A model generated the notes under the pieces. It made no database searches. It had not been told where the DNA came from and was given only the letters and a program-made list of their open reading frames with translations. A stretch of 64,000 nucleotides of DNA from Enterococcus pallens ATCC BAA-351 (GTDB lineage: Bacteria > Bacillota > Bacilli > Lactobacillales > Enterococcaceae). The stretch covers positions 992,001 to 1,056,000 of the forward strand of contig NZ_ASWD01000002.1 in NCBI RefSeq assembly GCF_000407485.1. Reading direction: 5' to 3'. A program made the translations under genes and the position numbers. Below are positions 45,869-54,550 of the stretch, piece after piece; positions within the stretch are counted from its first letter, which is position 1; every line of letters starts with the position of its first letter.

Positions 45869-45900
45869 CATTTCTTATGTAAAGCTTTGCATAAGAAATG
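45869..45900. repeat. 32-bp near-perfect palindrome at the left end of the RIT-type element
   Basis: The arms CATTTCTTATG and CATAAGAAATG surround TAAAGCTTTG, itself palindromic apart from the outer T/G pair. It contains CTTATGTAAAG, close to the GTTATGTAAAG end of the terminal repeats, so it is a probable recombinase site. Confidence 0.8.
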
Positions 45901-45927
45901 TTATGAAAAGTAAATAGTTATGTAAAG
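45898..45927 (+). repeat. Left 30-bp terminal inverted repeat of the RIT-type element
   Basis: It begins ATGTTATGAAAAG and ends AGTTATGTAAAG. It is identical, inverted, to 49294-49323. An inverted copy of its last 13 bases lies inward at 45973-45985. Confidence 0.92.
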
Positions 45928-45982
45928 AACATCAAAATAGTGCCCGTAGATCAACTATCGTGATGCTCTTTACTTTACATAA

Positions 45983-46987
45983 CTAAAGTGAAGTTTTCAA
46001 CCATTCAACCAATTCTGATTTTTTTTCGTCCGTATACTTTGTATCAGAATGAACTTCTGAATAGTTTTTTTCCAATATCCTTCGCTTTATTTCTGGGTTT
46101 ACCCTTGCATAAATTTCTGTCGTATTCACTGAGGCATGTCCTAATAAATCTCGGATATAAATCAAATTAACCCCAGCTTCCAACAAATGCATGGCTTTAC
46201 TATGCCTCAAACTATGGTTGGAAATTTTTTTGAGAAATAAGTGTGGATTCTCCTGTCGAGCTTTTTGGATATTTTTATCCAATATATACTGGACGCCTGC
46301 TCGGGTCAATTTCTTATTTACATTATTTCGAAAGACGTATTGTTCTGAAGAAATATTCAGATTTTGATCTTTAAGGTATTCCCTCAGTAAGTCACGGACT
46401 TCTAATGAAAAAGGTATTTGACGATATTTAGCGCCTTTTCCAAGAACCTCCACTGAAGGTGGCGAAGAAAAGCGAATATTACATATTTGGGTCTCAATTA
46501 TCTCTTGAACGCGACAGCCTGTATCATACATAAAGGATAATAACGCCTTTTCTCTGCGCCCCTTTTTAGTAGTATTATCAGGCATAGATAAAAGTATTTT
46601 TAACTCTTTTATTGTTAAATATGCTATTTGTTGAGTGATCTTTTTTTTGCTAGGAATGTCTGTTATTCTTTCCCATTGACTCAAAAAGGCAAACTCTTTT
46701 CGTTTTAAATAATTCGCAAAACTTTTTAAGCAACCTAAGCGTTGATTTCTTGTATTGATACTATTTCCACGATTTTCTTCTAAATAGTTGAGGAACCTTT
46801 CAACGATTGCTTCATTAAAATCTTCTAGCTTTATGTTGTCAGAAGTAATTCTTTCGTGCGTTGCTAAATAGTCAAAAAAGAGCACGAAAGTGTCTCGATA
46901 AGATTCAATAGTCTTTTTTGAGCAACCTAAGAATTTAGTTAAATAACTTGAAAAATAATTCATCACATAAAATGAAAAGCCATGCAT
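45983..46987 (-). CDS. Tyrosine recombinase, third of the trio (RitC-like)
   Basis: The 334-residue product has an N-terminal SAM-like DNA-binding domain (FSSYLTKFLGCSKKTIESYRDTFVLFFDYL) and a C-terminal catalytic domain. All active-site residues are present: Arg in YDTGCRVQEI, Lys in GKGAKYRQIPF, HSLRH, LLGHASVNTT and the nucleophile Tyr in EIYARVN. It starts one base after the RitB stop. Its own TAG lies inside the inner repeat of the left end (45973-45988). Confidence 0.92.
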   Translation of the reverse strand: MHGFSFYVMNYFSSYLTKFLGCSKKTIESYRDTFVLFFDYLATHERITSDNIKLEDFNEAIVERFLNYLEENRGNSINTRNQRLGCLKSFANYLKRKEFAFLSQWERITDIPSKKKITQQIAYLTIKELKILLSMPDNTTKKGRREKALLSFMYDTGCRVQEIIETQICNIRFSSPPSVEVLGKGAKYRQIPFSLEVRDLLREYLKDQNLNISSEQYVFRNNVNKKLTRAGVQYILDKNIQKARQENPHLFLKKISNHSLRHSKAMHLLEAGVNLIYIRDLLGHASVNTTEIYARVNPEIKRRILEKNYSEVHSDTKYTDEKKSELVEWLKTSL

Positions 46988-46988
46988 G

Positions 46989-47972
46989 TCAATCTTCCTC
47001 TCCTTGATAGAACAAGTTACCGATATACTTTTTCACTTTTGTGCTCACATTTTTATGTTGCTGAACGGTTAGTCGTAAATAGTTTTCAGTTTGAGTCAGG
47101 TGTTCATGTCCTAAATAAACAGACAATAAAGGAAGTGCGGCATAAAGATCAATTCCTTCTTTTTCTGCCTTTTCAAGCGCATGAATGGCAAACGTATGAC
47201 GTAAGTCATGAATTCGAGGTAAATTACCGCCCTGTCGATATGGAATGTAAGAGTCTACTAGTAGTTTCCTATATCTACGATATAGAGACCCTATAGAATA
47301 ATGTTCGTCATAAGAATTCGGGTGATGAAAAATGAATTGGTTAGGTTCTAAGTGGGAACTGTAAGAGGTCATATAGCTTTGTAATTGTGCATGCACACTA
47401 TCAGATAATGGAATGATTCGACTTATATGATTTTTAGAATCAATGATTTCAATAATCCCTTGATCCACTTTACAATGTTTTTTCCGTAAATGCAGTCCTT
47501 CGGAGCGACGCAGACCACAAGAGTAGTACAAAATGAATAATAAGGTAAACGCATCATTTGAATAATCCTTTTGATTGACGATCTTTTTTAGATTATCAAA
47601 TAGACGGATAATCTCCTCGTGAGTAAAAATGTAAGGGACAAAAGAGCTTTTCAGGTATCTCGGTTCAAATGGATCAATATAAATATTTGGATAACCCATG
47701 TCAGTTAATATATGACAAATATCACAGAGTACTTTGATTCGCATGTTATGGTAGACTTTTCCTTCATTGTCAGTTTGTTCGCACCATTTCTCATACATTT
47801 CCTGTGTAATAATTGGTTTCGTTGGTTTAAACTGACTGAGAAATTTTGCAATTCGTCTATAAAAACCAACATAGCAGTCGCCATAATCATAACCTATTCC
47901 TCGTTTGTATTGAATAACACGCTCAAATGGTTCGTTGTAAGGTTCGGCGAACTTATAATTATAAAAAGACAT
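46989..47972 (-). CDS. Tyrosine recombinase, second of the trio (RitB-like)
   Basis: The 327-residue product has an N-terminal core-binding region and a catalytic domain with YYSCGLRRSEGLHLRKKHC, IHDLRHTFAIHAL, YLGHEHLTQTENY and its nucleophile Tyr. The active-site set is complete. It overlaps the RitA gene by 14 bp and has GGAGGTGCC before its ATG. Like the other two it is far more similar to phage-type integrases than to XerC/D. Confidence 0.92.
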   Translation of the reverse strand: MSFYNYKFAEPYNEPFERVIQYKRGIGYDYGDCYVGFYRRIAKFLSQFKPTKPIITQEMYEKWCEQTDNEGKVYHNMRIKVLCDICHILTDMGYPNIYIDPFEPRYLKSSFVPYIFTHEEIIRLFDNLKKIVNQKDYSNDAFTLLFILYYSCGLRRSEGLHLRKKHCKVDQGIIEIIDSKNHISRIIPLSDSVHAQLQSYMTSYSSHLEPNQFIFHHPNSYDEHYSIGSLYRRYRKLLVDSYIPYRQGGNLPRIHDLRHTFAIHALEKAEKEGIDLYAALPLLSVYLGHEHLTQTENYLRLTVQQHKNVSTKVKKYIGNLFYQGEED

Positions 47973-49182
47973 AAGGCACCTCCAAAGAAAATTCTCTTAA
48001 TTTGGTTTCGTCAATGGTCAGATATTTCTCTGTCGATCTTATTTGCTTGTGTCCTAGAACATTAGAAATTGCGCTAATTGGAACTGACTCCTGCATCAAA
48101 TTTGTCGCAAGTGAATGTCTCATGGCATGGGCCCCCGCATGCTTACCAGTAATATCAATTTCTGCTCTTAGAAAGACTCGTTTAACGATAGAAGAAATTC
48201 CACCAATAGAAAATTTGTGATAGGGAGCACAGCTAATTAAAAAAATATGATCCAAGTCCTCATTGACCGCTTTTCTGCTGTTCTTAATGTAATCTAACAA
48301 GGCAAATTTCATTTCGGGCAATAATGGAAGTGTCAGAGGTTCGCCGCTTTTCTTTTGCCTGATAAAGAAAACATCGTTTTCCCAATCAAGTTGCGCAAAC
48401 GTCATCTCTAATAAATCAGATGCACGTATTCCAGTATAATAAAGAGTTGTAATAACTGCCATTTCAAGTTTACCTTGAACAGAGTTTATATCGATAACAT
48501 CAAATGCTTTTCTCATATCTTCTTTACTATAATAAGATAATATAGATAATCTCTGACTAGAATGGATAACTGGAAAGATAGAATACCCAGAAAACGGGCA
48601 AATTTGTTTATCAAACATCCAATCAATTGCTTGTCTAAGATTTCCACGATGTAAATCCTTAGTATTTGGAGAGCTTTCTAAACTATTGATGAATTGATGG
48701 ACAAGTGTAGTAGATAGTTCTCTAAATGAATAGACCCGGTTTTTATCTAAAAAAAGAAGGAATTTTCCCATTGTCCATAACTTATTTTTTTTTGCTTGCT
48801 TCTGACAAGTGATTAAATTATCTACGAAATCTTTGTATTCTAAATAAAAATCTAAAAATGCAGTAGGGATATTTGTATAAGCCGTGTTGTGATGTCTTAA
48901 TAAGTAATTTCCAGTGTGATAAAATTCAAACAGTAAAAGTACGGGGCGGCGAAGAGTAAATTGTAATTGGCAGTTAGGGGCATCTAAATCAAAGTCGAAG
49001 GATTCTTTAAAAAAATTTCGAGCTTCATTAGAGTTCACCTTCTGAATATTTCTCTTAACACAGAAAGTTTCAAAAGTATGACCAATCCATAAAAAATGAT
49101 CCAGTGTATTGTCGGAATATCCATCGCCTTTCATTTTTTTGATAAGTTGATTCATAGTAGGAACAATCTGATCGGTATCCAT
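47959..49182 (-). CDS. Tyrosine recombinase, first of the trio (RitA-like)
   Basis: The 407-residue product starts MDTDQIVPTMNQLIKKM and has a long N-terminal region before the catalytic domain. That domain has TTLYYTGIRASDLLEMTFAQL (Arg), RQKKSGEPLTLPL (Lys), AHAMRHSLATNLM, VLGHKQIRSTEKYLTID (His and nucleophile Tyr). The frame is open to 49293, inside the terminal repeat, but AAAGGAGG lies eight bases before the ATG at 49182. About 400 residues is normal for this class. It is the first gene of the trio, which must be transcribed from within the right end. Confidence 0.9.
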   Translation of the reverse strand: MDTDQIVPTMNQLIKKMKGDGYSDNTLDHFLWIGHTFETFCVKRNIQKVNSNEARNFFKESFDFDLDAPNCQLQFTLRRPVLLLFEFYHTGNYLLRHHNTAYTNIPTAFLDFYLEYKDFVDNLITCQKQAKKNKLWTMGKFLLFLDKNRVYSFRELSTTLVHQFINSLESSPNTKDLHRGNLRQAIDWMFDKQICPFSGYSIFPVIHSSQRLSILSYYSKEDMRKAFDVIDINSVQGKLEMAVITTLYYTGIRASDLLEMTFAQLDWENDVFFIRQKKSGEPLTLPLLPEMKFALLDYIKNSRKAVNEDLDHIFLISCAPYHKFSIGGISSIVKRVFLRAEIDITGKHAGAHAMRHSLATNLMQESVPISAISNVLGHKQIRSTEKYLTIDETKLREFSLEVPYVFL

Positions 49183-49293
49183 GTAAAAACCTCCTTTTCT
49201 TTTATTTGGATACAAATCAACTGTACCACCATCTTTCATTATGTGAAGAAAAAAAGTGAATAGACATTGACAAATCAACGTCTGTTCACTCAA

Positions 49294-49323
49294 CTTTACA
49301 TAACTATTTACTTTTCATAACAT
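49294..49323 (-). repeat. Right 30-bp terminal inverted repeat of the RIT-type element
   Basis: Exact inverted copy of 45898-45927. An imperfect inner copy lies at 49233-49248. Between them 49256-49265 and 49280-49289 form a 10-bp inverted pair with a 14-bp spacer. Confidence 0.92.
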
Positions 49324-49566
49324 CTCGATAGTCACCTGCGTGCCATCATTGCTGGCAGCCAGCACGTCCACCTCCGTGTACTTCAGCTTGTTCTCATCCT
49401 CCAAAGATTGTTTGTAGCTGTCAATGTGATAGGTGTCTCTAGGCGTCAGGGTCTCAAATTCCTCGCCAAGAACATCTCTGACAAAAGCTTTTAGAATGTG
49501 ATTGGTATCCTTAGATGTAAAAAGCTTGTGAAATAACAGATCGTTGGTTGGTAAATAGTTGGGCAT
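49321..49566 (-). pseudogene. N-terminal part of the interrupted Rpn/PD-(D/E)XK nuclease family gene
   Basis: Codons 1-82 (MPNYLPTNDLLFHKLFTSKD to VTIEM) carry the start of the PD-(D/E)XK fold with the catalytic Asp in KYTEVDVLAAS and the Glu of ExQ. After M82 the RIT-type element adds Leu and a stop. Rpn-type proteins (PD-(D/E)XK nuclease family transposases) can promote recombination and are common, often decayed, accessory genes. The AGAGAGGACG-type site before the ATG is intact. Confidence 0.88.
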
Positions 49567-49797
49567 TTTTTACGTCCTCTCTGGCTAGAGAAGGATTCAC
49601 CTTAAGTATAGCACGGGTTTCCTTACTCCATCAAAAAATAGTTGTTCATTATATAAAGTACGCAAAAAAGAACCTTTTTGATTTAATTTCAAAAAATAGT
49701 TCTATCTTTAGCTATTAGCATTAATCAAACATAGGATGAGTTCGCTGAATATCCTATCAAAATATTGCTTCCAGCGATCCTCAATTAAAACCTCCGC

Positions 49798-49830
49798 ACA
49801 AAAAACACCTCCCAATTTTGAGAGGTGCTC
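49798..49830 (-). terminator. Terminator of the polyol PTS operon
   Basis: CACCTC/GAGGTG arms followed by TTTTTT on the minus strand, directly after the HAD phosphatase stop. Confidence 0.7.
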
Positions 49831-49835
49831 CACCA

Positions 49836-50501
49836 TTAATTTGCTGCTTTAAGTTCCTGTTTTTCTAAAAAGTCTTGGATGTCACTGAAAGAATCAAAAA
49901 GTCCATCAGCCTGTTCTTGTGAGAAGGGGAATCGTTCTTCCCGTTTCGCCAAGGTATACATCCCTGCTCGTGTCGCAGACTCAATACCGTAATTAGAATC
50001 CTCAATTACCAGACATTCTTCTGGTGTAAGACACATTTTTTTTGCAACTGTTTGATAAATCTCTGGATGCGGTTTGGACGCTTTAAACATGTCACCACTC
50101 AAGATCAGTTCAAAATAATCCTTAATCTGACATTGTGTCAGGGCAGCCTCTATTTTTTCAGGTGCTCCTGAGGAAGCTAAGGCTAAACGATATCCTTGAG
50201 ACTTCAACCATTCCAAGATTTCGACAATTCCATCATTTAGAATCTCAGTAAAGTCAATGGGCCGATCCGCATAATAAGCACCAAACCGTTTGTAATATTC
50301 CTTAAATGATATTTCTTCCTTACAATAGGTAGAAATAATTTGGAAAGCCATCTTTTTATTCCCGCCCACCATTTTCATCAGTGTTTCTTCTGGAATAGTT
50401 ATGCCCAAGTGCTGCAAATATTCCTTCTGCCTAGCGAACTGTAACGGTTCTGTATCAACGATGACCCCATCCATATCAAAAATTACGGCTTTAAAAGTCA
50501 T
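49836..50501 (-). CDS. HAD-family sugar phosphatase or phosphoglucomutase (beta-PGM-like)
   Basis: The 221-residue product has motif I FDMDGVIVDTEPL near residue 8, LASSGAPEKIEAAL near 110, the Lys in KASKPHPEIY near 142 and VIEDSNYGIESATRAGM near 165. A helical cap follows motif I. Its start overlaps the end of the dehydrogenase gene by 4 bp, so it is translated with the polyol operon. It may dephosphorylate an intermediate or overflow product. Which one is not readable. Confidence 0.85.
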   Translation of the reverse strand: MTFKAVIFDMDGVIVDTEPLQFARQKEYLQHLGITIPEETLMKMVGGNKKMAFQIISTYCKEEISFKEYYKRFGAYYADRPIDFTEILNDGIVEILEWLKSQGYRLALASSGAPEKIEAALTQCQIKDYFELILSGDMFKASKPHPEIYQTVAKKMCLTPEECLVIEDSNYGIESATRAGMYTLAKREERFPFSQEQADGLFDSFSDIQDFLEKQELKAAN

Positions 50502-51652
50502 TTAGCTTTTTCCTCTTGCAGTTGTTGATACGCAGTGACAATCTTATCGACCACTTCATCGTCAGCAGCTCTGTTTATATATTTTGCAACGGTTGCTCTT
50601 ACGCCATCAGCAGCTATATCCTTCTGAATAGTTACAGCACTTTCATCCTCTGGTTCGCTATAAGCAAAAGCACAAGCTAAGGCTTTTGCGATCCCATCAT
50701 AATTAATATCATATTTTTGACACAAGCGAATGACTCCCATGAAGCGATCTTGTGGACCAACCTTTCTAATTGGATCGTAAGCCACACGATAAATCGCATC
50801 CGGCATTTCATTTTTAGCTTTTGGTAAATATTCCAGCTCACGAATTTCTTCACGAGTAACAGGATATTCAAATAGAACTGCATGTACCGTTGCATCGTGA
50901 ACAGCCTTAATTAAGGCAGCAACATCTGGATCAGCCTGAGCAGTAACAATATCGTCATACCCTTTTAAGTACCCGTAGTAAGCCGTAGCAGCATGTGGTC
51001 CATTAATGGTGAAGACTTTAATATCCTTCAGCATTTCAACATTTTCTCGGACATCTAACCACTTCACATCACTGAAGTCTGAATAGACTGGTCCTTGAAT
51101 GATTAACGCAGCCACAGCTGTAGTTACCAAATCTGTCGAATAGGCCGTTTCCGCATCAGTAGAGCGACGAACGATCGAGTCACGGACAACCACATTTTTG
51201 TCAAACCAGTTTTTAGCTTCTTCAGATCCTAAGTTGTCTCTGAAATATGCTGTAATTTGATCAATAATATGGTTTTTATTGGTTAAGCAAATCAAGGTTT
51301 TCTTGCCTTCAGGATTCACTTCATACTGCTTGTCAAAGCACTTAGCCAAGTATTTAGCCGACGCTTCAAAATCTTCTGGATATAATGGAAGCATTACTAA
51401 ATCAGTGTTAAGAAAACTATCCATTACTGAGTATTCCTCATCAGTTACAAAGGCTTTATAGCCATCAATTTTGTTCATAAATACATCATCAGTTGTATGA
51501 ACTCGTACATCAAAATGCCCTTCTTTATTCAGTTCGTCAATTACTCGAGGGTCACTATCTAAAAAGGTGATGTTCCAGCCTGCATTAAAAAATGTTTCTC
51601 CTACAAATCCTTTACCCAATCTCCCAGCACCAACGATAAGTACATTTTTCAT
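50498..51652 (-). CDS. Mannitol-1-phosphate 5-dehydrogenase-like polyol-phosphate dehydrogenase
   Basis: Long-chain mannitol dehydrogenase family enzymes oxidise polyol phosphates to keto-sugar phosphates with NAD. The 384-residue product has the Rossmann motif LIVGAGRLGKGFVGETFFNAGW at its start, the DSIVRRSTDAET region near 180 and the catalytic helix NGPHAATAYYGYLKG near 220. Canonical MtlD begins with HFGAGNIGRGFIG, so this is a diverged member and the polyol may not be mannitol. It lies 23 bp after the PTS gene. Confidence 0.82.
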   Translation of the reverse strand: MKNVLIVGAGRLGKGFVGETFFNAGWNITFLDSDPRVIDELNKEGHFDVRVHTTDDVFMNKIDGYKAFVTDEEYSVMDSFLNTDLVMLPLYPEDFEASAKYLAKCFDKQYEVNPEGKKTLICLTNKNHIIDQITAYFRDNLGSEEAKNWFDKNVVVRDSIVRRSTDAETAYSTDLVTTAVAALIIQGPVYSDFSDVKWLDVRENVEMLKDIKVFTINGPHAATAYYGYLKGYDDIVTAQADPDVAALIKAVHDATVHAVLFEYPVTREEIRELEYLPKAKNEMPDAIYRVAYDPIRKVGPQDRFMGVIRLCQKYDINYDGIAKALACAFAYSEPEDESAVTIQKDIAADGVRATVAKYINRAADDEVVDKIVTAYQQLQEEKAK

Positions 51653-51675
51653 CCTACATTCTCCAATCCTGCGAT

Positions 51676-53598
51676 CTATTTTGCAAAAACATCCATAATT
51701 TCTTTTGCCGTTACGGCCCTGCGAATCCGTTCTACCTTCTCTTCATCAATCAACGAACGAGTAATCACACTTAAAATTTCTAAGTGACTATTGTCCTTGC
51801 CAGCGATTCCGATAAAGACATAAGCAATTTCTCCATCTGGAAAAGCCACGCCCTCCGGCACTTGCACAATCGAGACCCCTGATTCCTTAATGGCGCCTCG
51901 GGATTCTTCTAACCCATGAGGGATGGCTACATGATTCCCAACATAAACTGGTAAGCGTTGATTGCGTTCAAGCATCTGATCGATGTAATCCTTCGTTACA
52001 TAGCCTTGCTCGACTAAAAGCTGGCCCGAAGCAACGATAGCTTCTTCTACATTTTCAAAGCTTTGATTAAGCACGATATTCGCTTCATTCAAGATTTTTC
52101 GATCAATTATTGCGGTATCTTCATGAGCTTCAGTTGTCCTGTTAACCTGACCATGCTGATTTCGTTCTTTTACGAAGGCAATGGCCTCATCATAATCACT
52201 TTCCTTTAAAAAGTTATTGATCGGAATATAGGCAATTTGATCATTATCCCCACTAATTTTGGCTCGTTCAATCAACGAATCCAACGTTATAACTAAATCT
52301 GCATCCGAATCAATTTTGTTCGCCGAAGAGTTTACTACAGTGATACCTGTAAGATTTTCCTTTTTCAGTAGGTTCTTCAAAACAGAAGCCCCCATAGCAC
52401 TAGATCCCATACCAGAATCACACGCCACAATAATTTTTTGAACAGCAGCATCCATTTCCTTCAATAAAGCTGTTTGCTTAGCGGACTGTTTCGCAAAATC
52501 TGCAACACTTTTTACCTTGTGATTACCCACGGCATACTCTTTGCCCTCTTCACCAGAACCGAACGTCTTCAACAGGAACATTCCGATCAGCGTCGAGACA
52601 ATGAAACCAGCCAGAATCGAGACGAAGTTGGCAAATATCGCATCCTTCGGTGTCATCAGGGCAATATTTATCAAGCTTCCTGGAGAAGCTACCCCGATTA
52701 AGCCTCCACCCAAGAGTACTTGTAAATACAGCGAAACTGCTAGACCGCCCATTGTTGCAAAAACCATAATTGGATTTCCTAATACAAATGGGAAGTACAC
52801 TTCACCAATACCCGCAATACCTGCAATGAACATTGCCATTGGCGCTGTATTTTTAGATTTCCCTCGGCCAAACAAAGCGATTGAGAACAGCGTTCCTAAT
52901 AACGGTCCGTTATTAGTATCCACTAAGAACATAATCGACTTACCTAGTTCGGCAGCCTGTGCATACCCGATTGGAGCTAAAATGCCGTGGTTCACTACAT
53001 TATTCAAAAACAATACTTGAGCAGGTGCCATAAAAATAGATAAAGCCGGAATCATGCGATTATCTGTTGCCCATTGCACACCTGCTGTCAAAACTGCTAC
53101 TAGCCCACGAATCGCAGGACCTACGGATAAGAAAGCAACAATCGTAAAAATCGCACCAATAATCCCTAAACTAAAATTGTTCACAAACATTTCAAAACCA
53201 GGTTTGATCTTGCCGTCAATAGCCTGGTCGAATTTCTTCAAGACCCAAGCTGCCAGTGGTCCCATGATCATCGCACCACTAATCATAGTGATGTCTGATC
53301 CTACAACTACGCCCATACTGGCAAATAATCCAATAACTCCACCACGCTGGCCGTGAATATTGTAGCCAGCAGTGTAACCAATCAATAGTGGAAATACATA
53401 ATTAAGAATCGGTCCTACTAGTTCATTTAATTGTTCGTTAGGCAGCCAACCATTAGGGATAAACAAGGCTGCCATTATTCCCCACCCAACAAACGCACCT
53501 AAGTTGGGCATTACCATGCCACTCATAAATCCGCCAAAGCGGCGGATTTTCGCTAAAATACCTGAGCCGCTTGAGCCTCCGCTGATATTCATCTCCAT
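51676..53598 (-). CDS. PTS mannitol-family transporter EIICBA
   Basis: It imports and phosphorylates a polyol. The 640-residue product has an EIIC domain (RRFGGFMSGMVMPNLGAFVGWG; GYTAGYNIHGQRGGVIG) to about residue 340. An EIIB domain follows, with Cys in IIVACDSGMGSSAMG near 393. An EIIA domain ends it, with His in VAIPHGLEESRGA near 560. All three domains are in one chain, as in E. coli MtlA. AAGGGGGA lies eight bases before the ATG at 53598. The substrate may be mannitol or another polyol. Confidence 0.9.
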   Translation of the reverse strand: MEMNISGGSSGSGILAKIRRFGGFMSGMVMPNLGAFVGWGIMAALFIPNGWLPNEQLNELVGPILNYVFPLLIGYTAGYNIHGQRGGVIGLFASMGVVVGSDITMISGAMIMGPLAAWVLKKFDQAIDGKIKPGFEMFVNNFSLGIIGAIFTIVAFLSVGPAIRGLVAVLTAGVQWATDNRMIPALSIFMAPAQVLFLNNVVNHGILAPIGYAQAAELGKSIMFLVDTNNGPLLGTLFSIALFGRGKSKNTAPMAMFIAGIAGIGEVYFPFVLGNPIMVFATMGGLAVSLYLQVLLGGGLIGVASPGSLINIALMTPKDAIFANFVSILAGFIVSTLIGMFLLKTFGSGEEGKEYAVGNHKVKSVADFAKQSAKQTALLKEMDAAVQKIIVACDSGMGSSAMGASVLKNLLKKENLTGITVVNSSANKIDSDADLVITLDSLIERAKISGDNDQIAYIPINNFLKESDYDEAIAFVKERNQHGQVNRTTEAHEDTAIIDRKILNEANIVLNQSFENVEEAIVASGQLLVEQGYVTKDYIDQMLERNQRLPVYVGNHVAIPHGLEESRGAIKESGVSIVQVPEGVAFPDGEIAYVFIGIAGKDNSHLEILSVITRSLIDEEKVERIRRAVTAKEIMDVFAK

Positions 53599-53612
53599 CA
53601 CTTTAATCCCCC

Positions 53613-54428
53613 TTAACGAGTTGATTTTGCTCCAGTAATATTAATTGTTGTTCCTGAAATATACGAAGCATGATCCGAAGATAAATAGGAGATCAAATCG
53701 GCAATTTCAGTCATTTTTCCAGGTCGTCCTAATGGAATGGTATCCGTATAATTCCCGGTGTAATCATCATTTACAGCCTCTGGATCCACACCTCTCGTAT
53801 AATTTAGCGCTCTGAAATTCTCTTCACTGTTCATAGGTGTCCGTTCATTTACTCCAGGTGCTACGCCAATAACCCGAATATTGAATGCTCCTAGCTCTTT
53901 TGCCCAAGCTTTAGTAAACGCATGAACTGCTGCTTTATTTCCTGAGTAGCAGCTCTGGCCTTTTGATCCTTCCAACCCTGCCTCAGAGGACATATTAATG
54001 ATTACTCCTGATTTTTGCTTAATCATCACTCGCGCAGCAGCTTGCGAACAAAGAAAAACACCTTTTTGATTGACGTTGGTCATAAAATCAAAATCTTCTT
54101 CGCTTAATTCATACTCAGGCTTCTTCCCATAGTAATCGACTAACATTCGAGGACGACTAACCCCAGCATTGTTCACCAATACATCTATCCGTCCATATTT
54201 TTCCACCACTTGCTGAATCATGGATTCCACTGATTTTTTATTGGCTACATCACAAATCATTGTGTCGACATTGGCTTTCCCATCATGGTTGTTCGTTTCA
54301 GTAACATCTGCTGAGATAACCTGGGCACCATTTCCTGCTAAGCTATCCACCATCTTTTCACCTAATCCCATACTTCCACCTGTGACAATCGCTACCTTAC
54401 CTGACAAATCTAACCACTTTTCTGACAC
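53613..54428 (-). CDS. SDR-family dehydrogenase of the polyol operon (sorbitol-6-phosphate dehydrogenase-like)
   Basis: The 271-residue classical SDR has the NAD motif TGGSMGLGEKM near residue 14, NNAGVSRPRM near 90, Ser in INMSSEAG near 147 and the YSGNK pair near 160. It is similar in outline to sorbitol-6-phosphate 2-dehydrogenases. The preferred start is GTG at 54428 with GAGGTG six bases upstream; a GTG three codons earlier overlaps that site. It is the first gene of the operon, so the pathway has two different dehydrogenases. Confidence 0.85.
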   Translation of the reverse strand: MSEKWLDLSGKVAIVTGGSMGLGEKMVDSLAGNGAQVISADVTETNNHDGKANVDTMICDVANKKSVESMIQQVVEKYGRIDVLVNNAGVSRPRMLVDYYGKKPEYELSEEDFDFMTNVNQKGVFLCSQAAARVMIKQKSGVIINMSSEAGLEGSKGQSCYSGNKAAVHAFTKAWAKELGAFNIRVIGVAPGVNERTPMNSEENFRALNYTRGVDPEAVNDDYTGNYTDTIPLGRPGKMTEIADLISYLSSDHASYISGTTINITGAKSTR

Positions 54429-54493
54429 TTCGGACACCTCACAAATTTTATTTGATAACCCAGGAGCTCTACTAAGCTATCTTTTCGACATTT

Positions 54494-54507
54494 TGAAAAC
54501 GTTACCC
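54494..54507. promoter_or_regulatory. cre-like site downstream of the polyol promoter
   Basis: TGAAAACGTTACCC matches 12 of 14 positions of the TGWNANCGNTNWCA cre consensus. A second partial match, TGTAAACGGTACAC (54524-54537), overlaps the -10. Confidence 0.5.
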
Positions 54508-54521
54508 ATGTCTTTGACATC

Positions 54522-54550
54522 ATTGTAAACGGTACACGTGCAAAAATCAA
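54522..54550 (-). promoter_or_regulatory. Promoter of the polyol PTS operon
   Basis: TTGATT (54545-54550) and TACAAT (54522-54527) with a 17-bp spacer on the minus strand. An operator-like inverted repeat overlaps the -35. Confidence 0.75.

Larger units (their letters stand above)
45869..49323 (-). mobile_element. RIT-type element: three tandem tyrosine recombinases inserted in an Rpn-type gene
   Basis: About 3.45 kb between two copies of the target triplet CAT (45869-45871 and 49321-49323). It contains only three overlapping or abutting tyrosine recombinase genes, the recombinase-in-trio arrangement. 30-bp identical inverted repeats lie at 45898-45927 and 49294-49323. The left end has 26 extra bases between CAT and its repeat, forming a 32-bp near-perfect palindrome (45869-45900). 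Removing 3452 bp and one CAT restores the interrupted frame exactly. Confidence 0.9.

Noticed and set aside
48000-49293. RitA starting at the far upstream in-frame codon in the terminal repeat
   Set aside because: No ribosome-binding site there; AAAGGAGG before the ATG at 49182 gives a product of normal length.
52541-53020. A 159-codon frame antisense to the polyol EIICBA gene
   Set aside because: A proline- and isoleucine-rich shadow of a membrane protein gene, without start signals.
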